NCBI GenBank assembly: GCA_023512835.1
Contig: CM042088.1
Coordinates: 46,140,699 to 46,204,698 of the forward strand
From: Taxillus chinensis
Taxonomy: Eukaryota; Streptophyta; Magnoliopsida; Santalales; Loranthaceae
Direction: 5' to 3'
DNA length: 64,000 bases
Positions within the stretch are counted from its first letter, which is position 1. Every line of letters starts with the position of its first letter. Below, in pieces: positions 33,701 through 46,900 of the stretch. Below the pieces are notes generated by a model. It saw only the letters and a program-made list of their open reading frames with translations, had not been told where the DNA came from and searched no databases. Position numbers and translations under genes: made by a program.

Positions 33701-35692
33701 TAATTGAATTCAAGATTTTATCCCCCAGGAGATGATTCTGTAACCAATTTAACATTGGCTTCCTATGATGATCTGTGTCAACTTTTAACCCATAGGCAAT
33801 GCGCAAATGATTTTCTCTTGACCTAAAATGGGACTATGATAAAATATTTCAGGACTAACTATATGTTTTCTCTTTGCTGGAATGTGTACTTTTAATTTTA
33901 TAATTTTGCATGCAATTCAATACTAACTTTCTATAATGATCCATGTCATATTCAAATGGTTTGTTATTAACCTAAAACTGAAAAATAAGAAAAATATCTC
34001 CTGGGCTAACTGTGCCTTTTCTGAGTTTAGGTTGATCATCGAGCCAAGCACAGGCATTTTGTCTATCTTGCTACTAGTCAAGCTAATGCTGAAAATTTTG
34101 TGCATTGTTAGATCCTATGTTCTAATGTTTCTGGACCTGCATCTATTATTGCTATTTTATGTTTTCAGGTTCAATAAATGCTGGTCACCAAAGCCTCCCC
34201 TGCTCTTCTTTTCCTACTGGAAAGAAGTCACCATCATGGTGTATTAAACAGGGCTCTGTCATTCATATTGATGCTGGCTGTGATTCTTGTGGGGTAACAT
34301 TTCTAGGGCTTTCATTTCTGTTGCTAGGCATTCTTAACACACACACACATCTGTATACATATGTATATGGTTTGTGTGGCATGATCTAATGACACATCAA
34401 AGTCAGATTATTTTATTTTGAAAAAGCACGCTTTTAGCCTGTATATCCATATGTATATTGCTGTCTTGGTTGACCTTTACTGTAGAATTCACCCCGTCAT
34501 TCCATTAACTATGTTTGCTTATCTGGTGGTCCATTATCGGTTAGATTCCCAAAATACGTTCTCATCTACCCTATTTATTCTACTGGTGATCTTCACCCAG
34601 ATGACCTAGACATCATCAATATCTTTCAAATTCTCTATTATCAACATATCTGTAAAGGCTACTTGATGCACCCACTATCAAATTTTAACGGTAATACAAC
34701 ATTATTTCACTTGACTATTCCTCTTTTGCTGCATCCTAAAATGAGTTTCTACAATTAGAAATCTTTGTCTGACTGGTTTCTCACCTGCAGTCCTAAGGAC
34801 TTATCTGCTCTCCTATTGCAAAAGGCACCTAACTAGCATTTAGTCCACTCCCAAAAATAATTGACTAGGATACTCTCTTCTTGGACCATTGATTACTCAA
34901 ATCTAGTCATAGGCACTAGCAAAATGTAGGATATTCTATCACCATCATGTTGAAGTCTGAAGTTGTGGGCATTCTAATCATGGGACAGGCAAAGTTTAAG
35001 ATATTCTTTTAACATCATTATTACCTCCAAATACAAATTCTTGAAATTTCTTTGCCCCAAAAAAATTGGGAATTGGCCAGGACCCGCCTGTTTGGGGTTA
35101 GTATGTTTGAAAATTGCAGGACATTAGTTTAAATTACCCATTAGTTTTTAGTGTTTTCTATCAATTTTAAAGTATATTATATGTACATATTCAATTCAGT
35201 TTTTTTTTTAAATTCAGTTTGGTTCATATTTTGCAGATGTGTCCTATTATTGGAGACAGATATCGCTGCAGAGATTGCGTGGAGAAAATAGGTTTCGACC
35301 TTTGTGGGGATTGCTATGTAACTCCCTCAAAGCAACCAGGTCGATTTAACCAGCAGCATACACCTGAACACAGGTTCAAGAAAGTGACCTCTGGCATGCT
35401 GGTGCTGGGACACATGGGAGATGATGTTACTGTTTCCATTCCTGGCACTGATACTCCAGAAGGACAGGAAAACGAGGTGTATACTTTACCCGGCATATCT
35501 AGGCTGTTATTGCGATACATAGAAAATGAACCTGCTGCTATCACCATGTCTAATGTTGCCACAGAGGATGGAGAGAATGGTTCAAGTGCTCCCCTCATCT
35601 TTGCTGATGCTGCTGAAAATGATTCAAGCACCTCTGCAGCTGATGACAGCGATACTGCAGGGGATCAAAACAATAACCAATCAACAAGCTGA
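30719..35692 (+). CDS. PRT1: E3 ubiquitin-protein ligase PRT1-like (N-degron pathway)
   Basis: Seven exons: 30719-30798, 31155-31183, 31298-31477, 32253-32588, 32712-32897, 34169-34293 and 35237-35692. All junctions are GT-AG with consistent phases, giving about 463 residues (Arabidopsis PRT1 has about 410). The order is RING 1 (about 24-62: CCICLDLLYKPVVLVCGH, FWCV, CPIC), a linker, RING 2 (191-228: CAICNQLLFRPAVLNCGH, FCEVC, CFTC), and a ZZ-type zinc finger (about 305-360: AGCDSCG, YRCRDC, FDLCGDC, then FNQQHTPEHRF). This architecture is characteristic of PRT1, the plant ligase that recognises proteins with bulky aromatic N-terminal residues and marks them for the proteasome. All zinc ligands appear intact. 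The C-terminal acidic Ser/Asn-rich tail is longer than I would expect. The start lies just after a (CT)29 tract. Confidence 0.95.
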
Positions 35693-36754
35693 TTTTAACC
35701 GACGGTACCCCGTGTGGGATTTCGTGGTGCCTCTAAAGTAGATAGAAGGGATCTGTCCTTGAATGGCCTCCCTTTCTCGGGAATTGGTGGGAAATGTATG
35801 TGAGCTGAGCTATAAAGGTGTGGAAGGCATTTCTTAATTTCCATTTTGAAGACCCGCCTGATTCCAGACACGGGCCAAGAGATGTCAATATGCGCTGCTC
35901 AAGATGCCGGTAACAAATTAACAACTAGCTGATGTGATTCCGTTTAGTGGACGATTCAATGGTGTGACACTATTAAAATTAACTGGTGATGTGATTCCAT
36001 TTTCATATGTACGCGTGCATACTCAAAACGAAAAAAGGTAGACCACATGTATATTTATTTGGCGAGTTTTGAATTTGTTTTAACTATATATGATACTTGA
36101 TTAAAATTTATTCCAGCATTGGATTTAAAGAATTAAGTTTGGATATAAAAAATACAAAAATGTATATATGGGAATGTACTATATAATTTATTTGGATGAT
36201 AATTTTTTTAAATTTTAAGCCAACTAAATTATCATAAAAAATAAAATAAAATAAAACTAAATGAGAGGGAAAACAATGGCATGATGAGGGGGGGGGGGGG
36301 GGATGTTATTTTAGTGATGCCATCATTTATTTTATTTTTAAAATATAATAATTATTTGCCGGGTAAAGTATACACCTCGTTATTGTTGGGCCACTACCAA
36401 ATAAAGCACCCTTTAAAGGCCTCTGGAATCCTATATTCTCTGCTTCTCGTATGATAATAACGCAGACTGCAGTGCTCAAATACAACAATTTGATCGTTGT
36501 CTCTATCAAATTTTCCCTACATGAATCGTGACAATTAGGTTATTCCAATAAATAGGTAGTAAATATAGCATTTTTGTAGCTTTTTCATAACCCCAAAAAT
36601 TAACGCCAAGAAAACTGATTAGCCTACCAGCATGTTGAAATTGTGCACGTCTATAGTGAATAAATAAATAAATAAATCTTTCTTCCATATGAAGCTTATA
36701 CAACAATCTACAAAAAACAACGTTGAGTAATCACATACTTTTATCAAGTACGTC
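35693..36754. other. Convergent intergenic region
   Basis: It separates the stop codons of two converging genes and presumably holds both 3' UTRs and poly(A) sites. A G15 homopolymer lies at 36,288-36,302. No gene is seen. Confidence 0.6.
36288..36302. repeat. Homopolymer G15
   Basis: An uninterrupted run of 15 G between two convergent genes. Confidence 0.95.
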
Positions 36755-39700
36755 TCATTTCCACCGCAGGGACTGCCTAATCCCAGAGTATATGAGTCCC
36801 AGGGATCGCCCAATCAGGCAAACAAGAAAGAATGAGATTGCATTGCTGAACTTCTGAAAAACAGCTCTAACCAACGGCATTGTGATGTCAGATAACTCCA
36901 GGAAGAGACTCAAGTAGTACCTCCTGCGACCAAAATAGAGGGAGAGATAGCTACGTCTTATCAGCTTGCAAACTACAAAAAACTGTAGAGACATATATAC
37001 AGCAGAGCACTATCACAAAACACTGCCATGCAGCTATAAAGTTCTTTGAGCACACTAAGTATCTGTAACCCAGCCCTGTTGTAGGCGAGTTGAAAATTAG
37101 GAAAAAAATGGCTTTTCGCATCCACAAATACGAGTTATGCCTAGAAGCATTCTCTTATGCCATTATAGATTACTGCACAAATAAGCAGTTATTAATTCAG
37201 TAAATGGTGCCATTCAAAGAACCTAAACCTTTCATGACATTAAATCTATGATATAATCTACTTAAACCACAAAGCACCCCTGCAACTACAAATTTCCTTG
37301 ATGATTCATCTTTTTCCAACCATCCACAAGAGTTACAAAAAAGGACTAAGTAGATTATATCATACACACACACGAAACATATGTGATATTTAAAGCTCTC
37401 CAACGAAATAAAACAAAAGGATTCAGCTCGCATTCTCCAGAATTTCCTCATATTCAAAAGGAAAATAAAAATTACTCTTCCAACATTCCATGATATTACA
37501 TTATAAATTGAATAGGATGTCACAACAAAACAAAGCTACTAATTTTAGTAGTCTAGTTTAATAATGGGCAGCAGCCTAGCCAAAGATATTTTACTCCGAA
37601 TGACCAGGGTACCAAAATCAGGGGGCCAAAGTAGCAGAATTCCATTCACTCATGCTTGCAAATACACTTAACACTAGAAAATGGGGGAATAAATAATAAA
37701 TAGCTCACCATCCATTCAACGCCCTCAATTCCCTGATCCGCTTGACAGGCATGCAAAAGGGGCTTATCACTATGTAACTTAATGGAGGTAGCACCTGCTG
37801 AGATTTCTTAAGAGTAAGCCTCTTCCACAAACTAAATTTGATGGCCTGGGTATTACTTGCCTCCTCAATCACTTGATTTTGAAATGTGCATAAGTCAAAC
37901 CGATCCTCATACATTGATACAACTGTCCCCATGTTTTGACACAACCATTGGTTCAATGCCACCTGTAACCAAATCAACTGCTCAAGCAATGGTCTGATAA
38001 GTGATAAATATGCAGTAAAAATCAACTTTACCTCATTACGCAATCTCTGAAGTGCTCTAGTTGATAAGGTACACAAAATCAATCTCTCGCTAGTTATTTC
38101 ATTTGTCATGTTTCCATCAACAGAAATGAGCTGCAAATAAATACTCACGATTCCATCTGCTAATGTAATAAGCAAATCTTCTAATATGGCAACCCCATAT
38201 AGGCTAAACAAGTTAATGTCATAACAGCAACCCTTCCTGCTAGGGCAAGGATGAGAGTTTTGTTAGGCATATCACATAAATGTCAGATAAAAAGAAGAAT
38301 GCTGAAAATCCAATCCATCTTGCAAAATAAATATACATATTGGTGTGAATATTAGCAATTGCTTCATCTTTCCCAGAAGCAAACAAGATGGTAACAATCA
38401 TATATTTCCATCCCAGTATGGAAAAATGTGTTGATGGAGAGAACTAATGAACAACCTTAAAACTCTAATTCTATTATGTGCTTAAAGGATTTCTACAGAC
38501 TAAACAAAGTTGAGAGTTGAGAATTGTATCCACAATCTCATTTTTCAATTTGAATAATGAGGCAAACCCGGGACACGAAGTTCCCACGAGTGAAGAGATC
38601 CAGAAGGGGTCAGATCACACGGGCTAATATGTATGGACATAGCCATCCTCCACAATTAATTTAATTGTGTCCACAACTCGAACTCATAATCTCTAGGTTA
38701 CAGGGCAACAACTCTACCACTATGCCATGATTGATAATGCACGGATAAAATTATTAATTTCTTGTAAAATGCAAACAACAAAATTGACAATCATGATTAC
38801 CTATGAAAGCCAAATCTAAGAATGAACACTAAATCTGCTCCCTTGCTAAATTAAGCAAGGAAGAGCTTGCTTGACTTTACCTAAGAGAACCAAACCTGAG
38901 AAAGCACAGTAATTCCGCATAGAGATCCTCCTTGCCTGACTTCTGAATATTTTGTAAGATAGTTACATCTCCTTTTAACTTCTCAAACATTAGTATCAAA
39001 AGTTCCTAATTAGGGAGAAGAAAATGAAGTTAGAATATATTGATGTCAAGTGCCAACATGATGATTGGTGCAATATCTATACAATGATGTAAAAAATTTC
39101 TACGTACCTTGTCATTTTTTGTGTCTGTCAAGCTAAGTTCTTTCTCTATCCAACCCGAGCAAGCACACTGACAGGTCCGTTGAATAATTTCAGAAGTAAC
39201 TACCAACCAATTATCCATACTAACAGCATCTAAGCTCCCTGATGTACCATTCACCTGCAAAAGTATCTATAAAATCTTGGAATGCTATTTTTTATATTTT
39301 AAGCATTTAAAATATAACTGATCAATTATTCATAGGTCAATAATGCTGGGCAGCCAGATTTAACTTGCAAGGAACTAATGGCATATTAGTGAGGTGAGAC
39401 AATGTAATGCAATAGTTTACACATTTTAAAGAAAATATAATCATCTTATTACGTATAAATATCATTCGTTTCCAAATGGGTGGTAAAATTTCATCCACGA
39501 GCCTACTGATGCATCTAAGCAATGACTATTAAACGGTCACATGAACTTAATTAGAATCATTAAATATTGAACACCAGATTATTGGTTTGTCTAAAATAAT
39601 TGTATTTTTTAAAAAAAGGTAGAAGGTAAGTAGTGAGACTTAAACTTACATCAAATGCAGGTTAAGTCTGAGTCCCAAACACTGAGACAAACCTTCATCT

Positions 39701-40289
39701 CTTTTCTACATCAACAATTATGCCCTTGGACTGGATTTGGTAGATCCAAGAAGCATTTAGGTTTTCATCCCATTGTTTGCTAAAGCCTAAAGCAGAGACA
39801 ATATAGGGCAAATAAAACAATTTAATGGAGACTATTTTCAAACTTCCCACCATATCACAAACTAGGATCCTTATCACACAAAATAACACTGTTTGACTTG
39901 GAAAATAGAAATTTTGAATTCTTGATTTTTTTTTTTTTAAATTGCAGTGTATTTTCTAAAATTAACACATTCAGTGACCTAATTCTATCTGTCATTCCAT
40001 GTTCCATTGCAAAAGTTGTTAAATTATTAAGACATATGAAAGAATAGAGATGATGCCTGCCTCATTCTCAAGCTCTTGGCATGAAGCCCAGAGCAACCGT
40101 AGCCTAGGACCCTTGGCAATAGCATACAAACTCAAAGGTCGCTTCATCTGATGCTGATCGAATTCATTAAGCCTGTTCCCCAATCTACCCTCAATTTCAA
40201 TAGCATTCAAAGAACCCAAAAGTTTCCCTCTCACCATATCCCATGCACAGTTGAAGGTCTTTGAGTCGCTGGCCTCGGTGGCACTGCAG

Positions 40290-40326
<37 letters not shown>

Positions 40327-40890
40327 TAAACAAATACAAACAGACTGAGTAACTAAAGGAAAAACTGCAGCCGCTCATTTACCGGGATGGAGAGAAATAA
40401 AGCATTTAGTCTTCCAGTTGAATTGTATATACTTGATAGCAAAGGCGTGGGACGACCCTGAGATTGAGATATGCGCTCACTCTCACCTACCTACCTACCA
40501 CAAAATGCCGCATTTTCCAAGACCTCTGAGACATTCAATCGAGGCTTGAAAAAGAACTTCTCAGTAGGTGCAACTCCGGAAACATAAGTGAGAAATGCGG
40601 TGGCCATGAGAAGCACTTGATCAACAGTGGTTACCCAATCAGAGGCTGCCGCGCCATTAAGGTTTATCCAAGTCCCCAGGCAACTACACCTGAATGCATT
40701 CCGAGGGCAGGGGGTGAGTGTGGCATCTGAGACACCGGGAGCACTAAGCTTGCACATTTTCCAGGTAGAGGCTTCCAGGGCTGTACAACTTCTATATGAA
40801 TAATTCCTATACGAGCAAAGCAACCACACGAATATAAAGATGTTGATAACCAAAAAGATAAATGATAAATAAATATTTGAAACTGGCAGT

Positions 40891-40926
<36 letters not shown>

Positions 40927-41102
40927 CACAAGCACAAGCACAAGAAAAAATAAATAAACAAACCCAAAAAAACAAACAAATCGGATCTGAAAAGTGTAGA
41001 ATACCTAGATTTGAAGGTTTTGCCTTTGATGCTATTGCTAGTACGACTGGTTTTAGAGAAAATATTATTAATATATAACGGAAAAGCTGCACATTCAGCC
41101 AT
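36755..41102 (-). CDS. Conserved, probably plastid protein of unknown function (DUF3685-like?)
   Basis: Seven exons on the minus strand: 41102-41005, 40791-40495, 40283-40061, 39254-39108, 39005-38896, 38236-37709 and 36923-36755. Phases agree and give about 523 residues. The N-terminus (MAECAAFPLYINNIFSKTSR) is basic and Ser-rich without early acidic runs after residue 3, like a transit peptide. The body is mostly helical with segments such as YGVAILEDLLITLADGIVSI and LEQLIWLQVALNQWL. The end has RYYLSLFLELSDITMPLVRA and a hydrophobic segment (ISFFLVCLIGRSLGLIYSGI) that may be membrane-associated. The C-terminal pattern recalls DUF3685 proteins of cyanobacteria and plastids, with low certainty. 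No catalytic motif is visible. Intron 3 seems to need a GC donor (GAG|GCAGGC). It is divergent from cpSRP54. Confidence 0.85.
38562..38730 (-). mobile_element. Au-like SINE in intron 5
   Basis: Read on the minus strand, it starts with a tRNA-like box A (GCATAGTGGTAGAG), then a box B-like GAGTTCGAGTTG, and ends with a stretch like 'cttcgtgtcccgggtttgcc', matching the layout of plant Au SINEs. It is degenerate, and in the sense orientation of the host gene. Confidence 0.65.
40290..40320. repeat. TA microsatellite beside a splice acceptor
   Basis: A run of about 15 TA units in intron 2 of the DUF gene, ending about 7 bases from the exon 3 acceptor on the minus strand. Confidence 0.9.
40893..40924. 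repeat. (AC)16 microsatellite
   Basis: An uninterrupted AC run in intron 1 of the DUF gene, followed by degenerate AC/AAGC repeats to about 40,945. Confidence 0.95.
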
Positions 41103-43666
41103 GTTATAATTATTCTGCTCCGCTCTAAATCAACAACAAATCCATCCTCTTGCTCGCCTGCCTTTTAAGTCTCATCAATTCAGGAGTAGCAGCAAAGATT
41201 GAATGAACAAAACTGAGAACTACACCACAGACGTCAGAGTGTAGTTGTACTGTTATTCATCGTCGCCCGGGAATTTGAGAATGATTGGCTCAAATATTAA
41301 CCATTTGGTGGTGGGCGACGAAGAAGAGACAAGATTGGATGCGTGCGTACCTGTTTTTTTCCTTTCCCTTCTTTTTTTCTTTTATCTTTTCTTCTCCAAA
41401 ATATCATTGCTGGACTTTATGCTCTACCATCAAAAAAATTTAAATTTCAATATCGGGCTTCTATGACTCCCTTCGTTCTTGTTTGATTAATAGAGCAAGC
41501 TCTATATATATATTAGACTAAGGTGAAGAGTGTTGTTACACAAGCATGCACAGAAAGGAAACAATTAAACCACAATTGAGAAAAGCATATTTAAAAATTC
41601 ATAATTCTTTTCATAAATTAAACCACAATTGATAAAAGGTTAAATTAGGTTTTTTTCCCGCAATTCAATTAGATATCTTCTAAATTTTGAATCACTTGAT
41701 TTGATAAGGTACATACGTTGATAGACCTCGAATTAATTAGAAAAGATAGAAGAAGAAGTTAGACAACTAACACAATTGACTTTGGAAACAATATATTCAG
41801 ATTTGAGAGAGAATAAAGTATATTACAAGAGACAATTTCTGTCTGATAACTTGAAAAATTTATAACTCTCGTAATAATGATTGAATTGGCCTCATATTGG
41901 TATCAAATTAAAGGTTTAAAAGTTATCCAACCAACCCAAGCCGCCATACTTAATTACATTAATAAATGATAAAGATATTGACATGACAAGAAAGCGAGTG
42001 TTAGTTGATTTCAAACTGTATAAACTTAAACTTCAATTCTATTATACAAAAGTAGCCATGATCTTCATATTAATGGCTGATATTTCATTTTAGGTATTCA
42101 AGGATTTCAATATTTTAGCCTTTTGTTGGGTTATCACACCTATAGCTATCTTTTAACATTCATGGCATGAACAAAGCAAGAAGTGACAAATATTGTAGCA
42201 ACTACAATGACCATATAGGCTTTTACTGTCCAAACTCAACCTATAAATAAAGGTCTTCACCTTTAATTATAGTAACAATACAACAACGAGCTAGTGCTTG
42301 AGCTCACTCCTACTTCTAAAAGGTTAGTATGAGAACAAGGATTACATTATAATTCTCTCGAGCAGGCTCTAAGTTTTATTTAAATGGAGAAAAAACACAA
42401 GAATCAACTCTATTTTGCTTATCCTTTCAATATTATTATCTCTAAATAATATATGCATTTCAATTTTGTTAAATTATGTAGACTAACAACTATTCAATGT
42501 TGAAATTAAAATTTTGTTCATCTTTTTTTCATATTGCAAAAATAGAATATGTTTTTAATGTCCTCTAAATAATTCTATAACATGAAAATTTTAATGCAAG
42601 AGTAAAAAAAATTCCATACTTTGTTTTTTTTTCGATCTAAGTAGTTGAATGGTCAAATTTTCAATGTTTGTACTATAATTACTTGAACTAATATCAATTT
42701 TGGTAAGAGTTATCAAGTATTCACAATTTAGGGAAAAATTTTTTGTATAAATAATTTATTACTATGCCGACTAATTTTTATTTTTTAAAAATACATTTTA
42801 TTGTGTTATTTTAGTTTTTAAAACTATTGTCATAGAGAGTTTGGTGATTATGGGAACTATGTCAAGGAGGGGCTGTGATGACTCATTTTTTGTTATTTAT
42901 TTGAAGGTCTCGAAAAAATTTATCTAAGGAAACTAAACTCAAGAGACCTTAATCCCTCAACCATTAATATAAATTTCGTAGCTATTACACTCTACATTAA
43001 AAATAAAACTTCAAATAAAAACAAAACAAAGTAACACTTCTCGTTTTAAAAATATATACAAAGTTTGACGTATTGAAATGCTTAAAATATATCAATAGGC
43101 GTACTAAAACGCTTAACATAAGACATGTTTGGTTATATTATGTTCTGTTTTTGGTTTTAAAACGTGATAGTTATTTTTAAGTATAAAAATAACTATTTTT
43201 AGAAAATATTTAGAGTTTAAGTACTGAAATGCTTAAAATGTGAAAAATAAAAATAACACAAGATTATTTTTATTTTTAAAAATATTTAGAATAAAAAAAA
43301 TCTTTTTGTTTTTAGTTTTTATTTTTTTATATTCAAAAGTAACTATTATATTTTTAAAATAAAAATAGAAAATAAAATAACCAAGGATAAGATAGTATTA
43401 TTTATAAAAGTTATTTTTTTTAAAAAATAATTTAAAACACCGTATTTTAAAAATTATTTAAAAAAAAAATACAGTTACCGCCTATAAGTTCCGTCACTGT
43501 GCGTGGATTGGATTAGATTGTAAGGAGTCATCCAATCCATTGACAGGCTGAGGCATATATACATAAGCTATATGCAACGCCTTTTCTCTGAATCCTAATT
43601 TCCCATTTTCCCGATGGAGGAGTAGCAGTAGTTGACTGGTAGTGGTCTCCTCTCCAACCGAATCCA
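41103..43666. other. Divergent intergenic region between the DUF gene and cpSRP54
   Basis: About 2.6 kb, AT-rich, presumably holding both promoters at its two ends. A TATA-like 'catatatacat' lies at about 43,552-43,562, about 105 bp before the cpSRP54 start. A MITE-like segment (about 43,121-43,405) starts with 'catgtttggtta' and ends with 'ataaccaagg'. No gene is seen. Confidence 0.55.
43121..43405. mobile_element. Possible MITE remnant
   Basis: The segment opens with 'gacatgtttggttatatt' and closes near 'aaaataaccaaggata', which is roughly complementary, with an AT-rich interior. It resembles the element at 54,138-54,347. The target duplication is not clear. Confidence 0.4.
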
Positions 43667-43934
43667 ATGGAAGTCATGTCTTGCTTGTCCCCCTCCTCCA
43701 ACCTCAGCCACTTCACAGCGGCTGTGGCAAGTTTAAAACACGGAAGCCTCAACGGCACTTGTTCTTCCACATATTCGACCACCACCACCACCGCTTCGTG
43801 TGCTTCTTATGCAAACCCTCTCGCTGCACCTGCACTCTGTTCCCGAAACTCCTTCTCCGTAAATATATATATATTTTCAAGTTTTTGTCTGCAAATTGGT
43901 TTGATTCTATTTATTCGCTTATCTTCGTCATTTA

Positions 43935-43969
<35 letters not shown>

Positions 43970-46900
43970 AAATCTTCAGATGGAGATATGGGGCTGGGTG
44001 AATTCTGAAGTTGTCCCACCCCCCACCGTTAGAAGGGGAACCCGCAGCATCGTCAGAGCCGAAATGTTCGGGCAGCTCACAACTGGTCTCGAAGCAGCCT
44101 TGGGCAAATTGAAGCCTGGAGGTTTCTTTCTCTATTATCTCGCTTTTATTTTTCTCATGCGCTTTTATTAACACACACATATAATTTTTAATACCATTTA
44201 AAATTACAAACATAACCTCTAAGACTAAAAATAGAGATATTAATATCCCCTAGAGATACTATTTTGTTTTAATTACATGGAACGGACTCTAATATCTTAT
44301 AAAATAAAATAAATGCGCAAACCAAATGTGTTATCATATTCAAGGATTTGACTTTTAATTCAATTCCTAATGTTATTCCGATGTGAAATTATAGATTTTA
44401 AACAATAGTTCTAATAGTATAGTATTCTATACTATTAATGTCTCTACCATTAACACTTTTTTTCCTAATACAAATTCGAACACACCCAAATTGAATAGAA
44501 TAGATAATTTCAAGTTTTAATGAAATCTAATAATAAAATATTAACAGAATGGGCATACTAATATTTTTTTTTATCAAAAAGCCCAAGTATTCTATATGCA
44601 AGTATATGATTCCACACTCTCAAAAGGGTTCAAATCAATTAAAATATATTTATATTGAGCATTTAACATAATTTAAAATGACTTGAAATACCTATATTTG
44701 TTGTTTCATATTACTTATTTTTTCATTCAGAAGTACTAAGATTAATGCACAAAATAAATTATAATAACTTTTGACAAAAAAGAAAATATGAAAAAAAGCC
44801 TAAAAATAAAAAAATTATCAATAAAGACAATTTGTTATATTTAAGCAATAACTTTTAATATTAAAACAAAATTGGGTATTAAAGAATATATAAAATTGTG
44901 GGTATTGTTGAGACTTATTGATTACTCTTGAATATTTATATAAGTGTTCGTTTGATAACTATTAAACATTATACAACTACTTATTATTTTTAAGGTACAA
45001 CTCCTTTTGAACTGTGGTTGTTGTCTGCAAATTCACATATAATATCATATATTAGTTGCATTCCAATGATATGCAACAATTCTTATATTTTTACAATTAA
45101 TCTTAAACAAGCACATCAAGCAATGTCTAATTTATTGGATAAACATCATCTTTGCAATGTTTAATAATCTTTCAATTGTTTATTGGATTAACTTATGTGA
45201 ACAAATTATTTATAAAAAAGTAGTGAATTAAATGAGGATAAAACTAGAAAGGATAAAATTAGAAAAGGAAATTTCTGTACTTGGTTGAGTTGCTCCAATC
45301 GAGGATAGAATGAGAGAATGTCGCCTAAAATGGCTTGGAACCTATGCCTTAGAGTGCACTAGTTAAGAAAGGTGACTTGATCAATATAGTTGAAGCTATA
45401 AAGGGTAGAGGGAGGTCACTTCAAACCTGGATGCACGTTATATAATAGGATATGAGTGTTGTAGCTTGAATGAGAGTGAAACTGTAGCTCGTGATGAGTG
45501 ACGTCTTAAAATTTATATTCCAAACTGCATTTATTTTTTTGTTGTTTCATATTGCCGACCCCAATTATTAAAATAAAAGCTTAGTTGTAAACGTAGTAAA
45601 CTAAAAATCATCCAAACTTATTTTTGAAAATTTAAACAATATATAAATAAACTCTTTCCAAATTAATTAAATTTATTTTAATTTTTAAAATTTTATAAAC
45701 ATGAAACACGTATTCAACCTCAGGTTCTTGGGATTCAAGTCTCATTGATGTTTTTGTTTTAATACAAGTCCACGCACATGAAACACAGACACACTTGACC
45801 AACATTTTTGTTTGCTAAATATTGACCTCTGGACTTCTCTATGGAGGTATAAATTTTAAATATCTCAATCTTACCATAAATGAATAATTATTAAATGCGG
45901 CTTCTATTGGTTGTGTTTAATGTTGATCTTGTGTTTCAGAGGTTCTAACCAAGGAGTCTGTTGTGGAACCTATGCGGGAAATTAGAAGAGCTCTTCTAGA
46001 AGCAGATGTAACTTAACTAAAATTCAATTCCAGGGTGGATTGAAGCATCATTGATAGCATATGAAATAAATGAGTGTTTTTTTAATCTTTTTTTCTCATA
46101 GGTAAGCCTTCCTGTCGTTAAAAGATTTCTTCAAACCGTTAGTGAACGAGCTATTGGTGTTGGATTGATCCGAGGAGTTAGCCCAGATCAACAATTGGTC
46201 AAGGTATGATAGTTGCTTATTGTGATAAATCTTGTATCTTGGAGGATCAAGGTGGCAATTTAATTCAATTCCTAATTTGTGACATTATGTTACTTAGAGA
46301 CCAAACATCTAGTGAAATAGATGAGCTGGTGTTATTGTGAGAGTTACTAGTGGGGAAGGTGGGAAGAAAATTAAGAGCAGTGACTGATGAGAGAAAAAAT
46401 ACTGAAGAATGAGCATAAAGATGCATGTCCGCTATTGGGCTTAAGAGAGACATTATCTCTAAATTTTATAGTAGATTGTAGGCCAATTGTGGAGGGCTGA
46501 ACCATGCTAAATATTGTGTCTGTTGCTGATTATATATGTCTCTGTATGTTTTATAATTAAATCAAACATAAACACCATTGTCCACATACAAAGATAAGAA
46601 TGAGAACAGATTGGATAGATCACTCCAATCATTCTTGATCCATATCTTCTATCTTGTATCTGCTCTCTATTCTCTCGAAAAACATATATCTTCATCGTCT
46701 CTCTTTCTTAGAAAACCCTAGCCGCTATATATAGTCGTCTCATTTTTATTGTTCATGAATCATGACACGTCAGCGGCTTATTAAATCAATTATGCATGAG
46801 TGTACAAGGTCTTACGCTTAAAACTATGTTGCATTGATCACCAAATGGAGATAGCATTTCCAATTCAGTGCTGGGTTGACCAATCACCATGTGTGTCAAT

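Noticed and set aside
37981..38020. Possible extra intron in exon 6 of the DUF gene, because CAG|GTGGCA looks like a donor or acceptor
   Set aside because: The frame is open through the site and the peptide reads smoothly across it (LIWLQVALNQWL).
43935..44213. Minus-strand 93-codon frame ending in poly-Asn
   Set aside because: It is antisense to cpSRP54 exon 2 and the ATT microsatellite.
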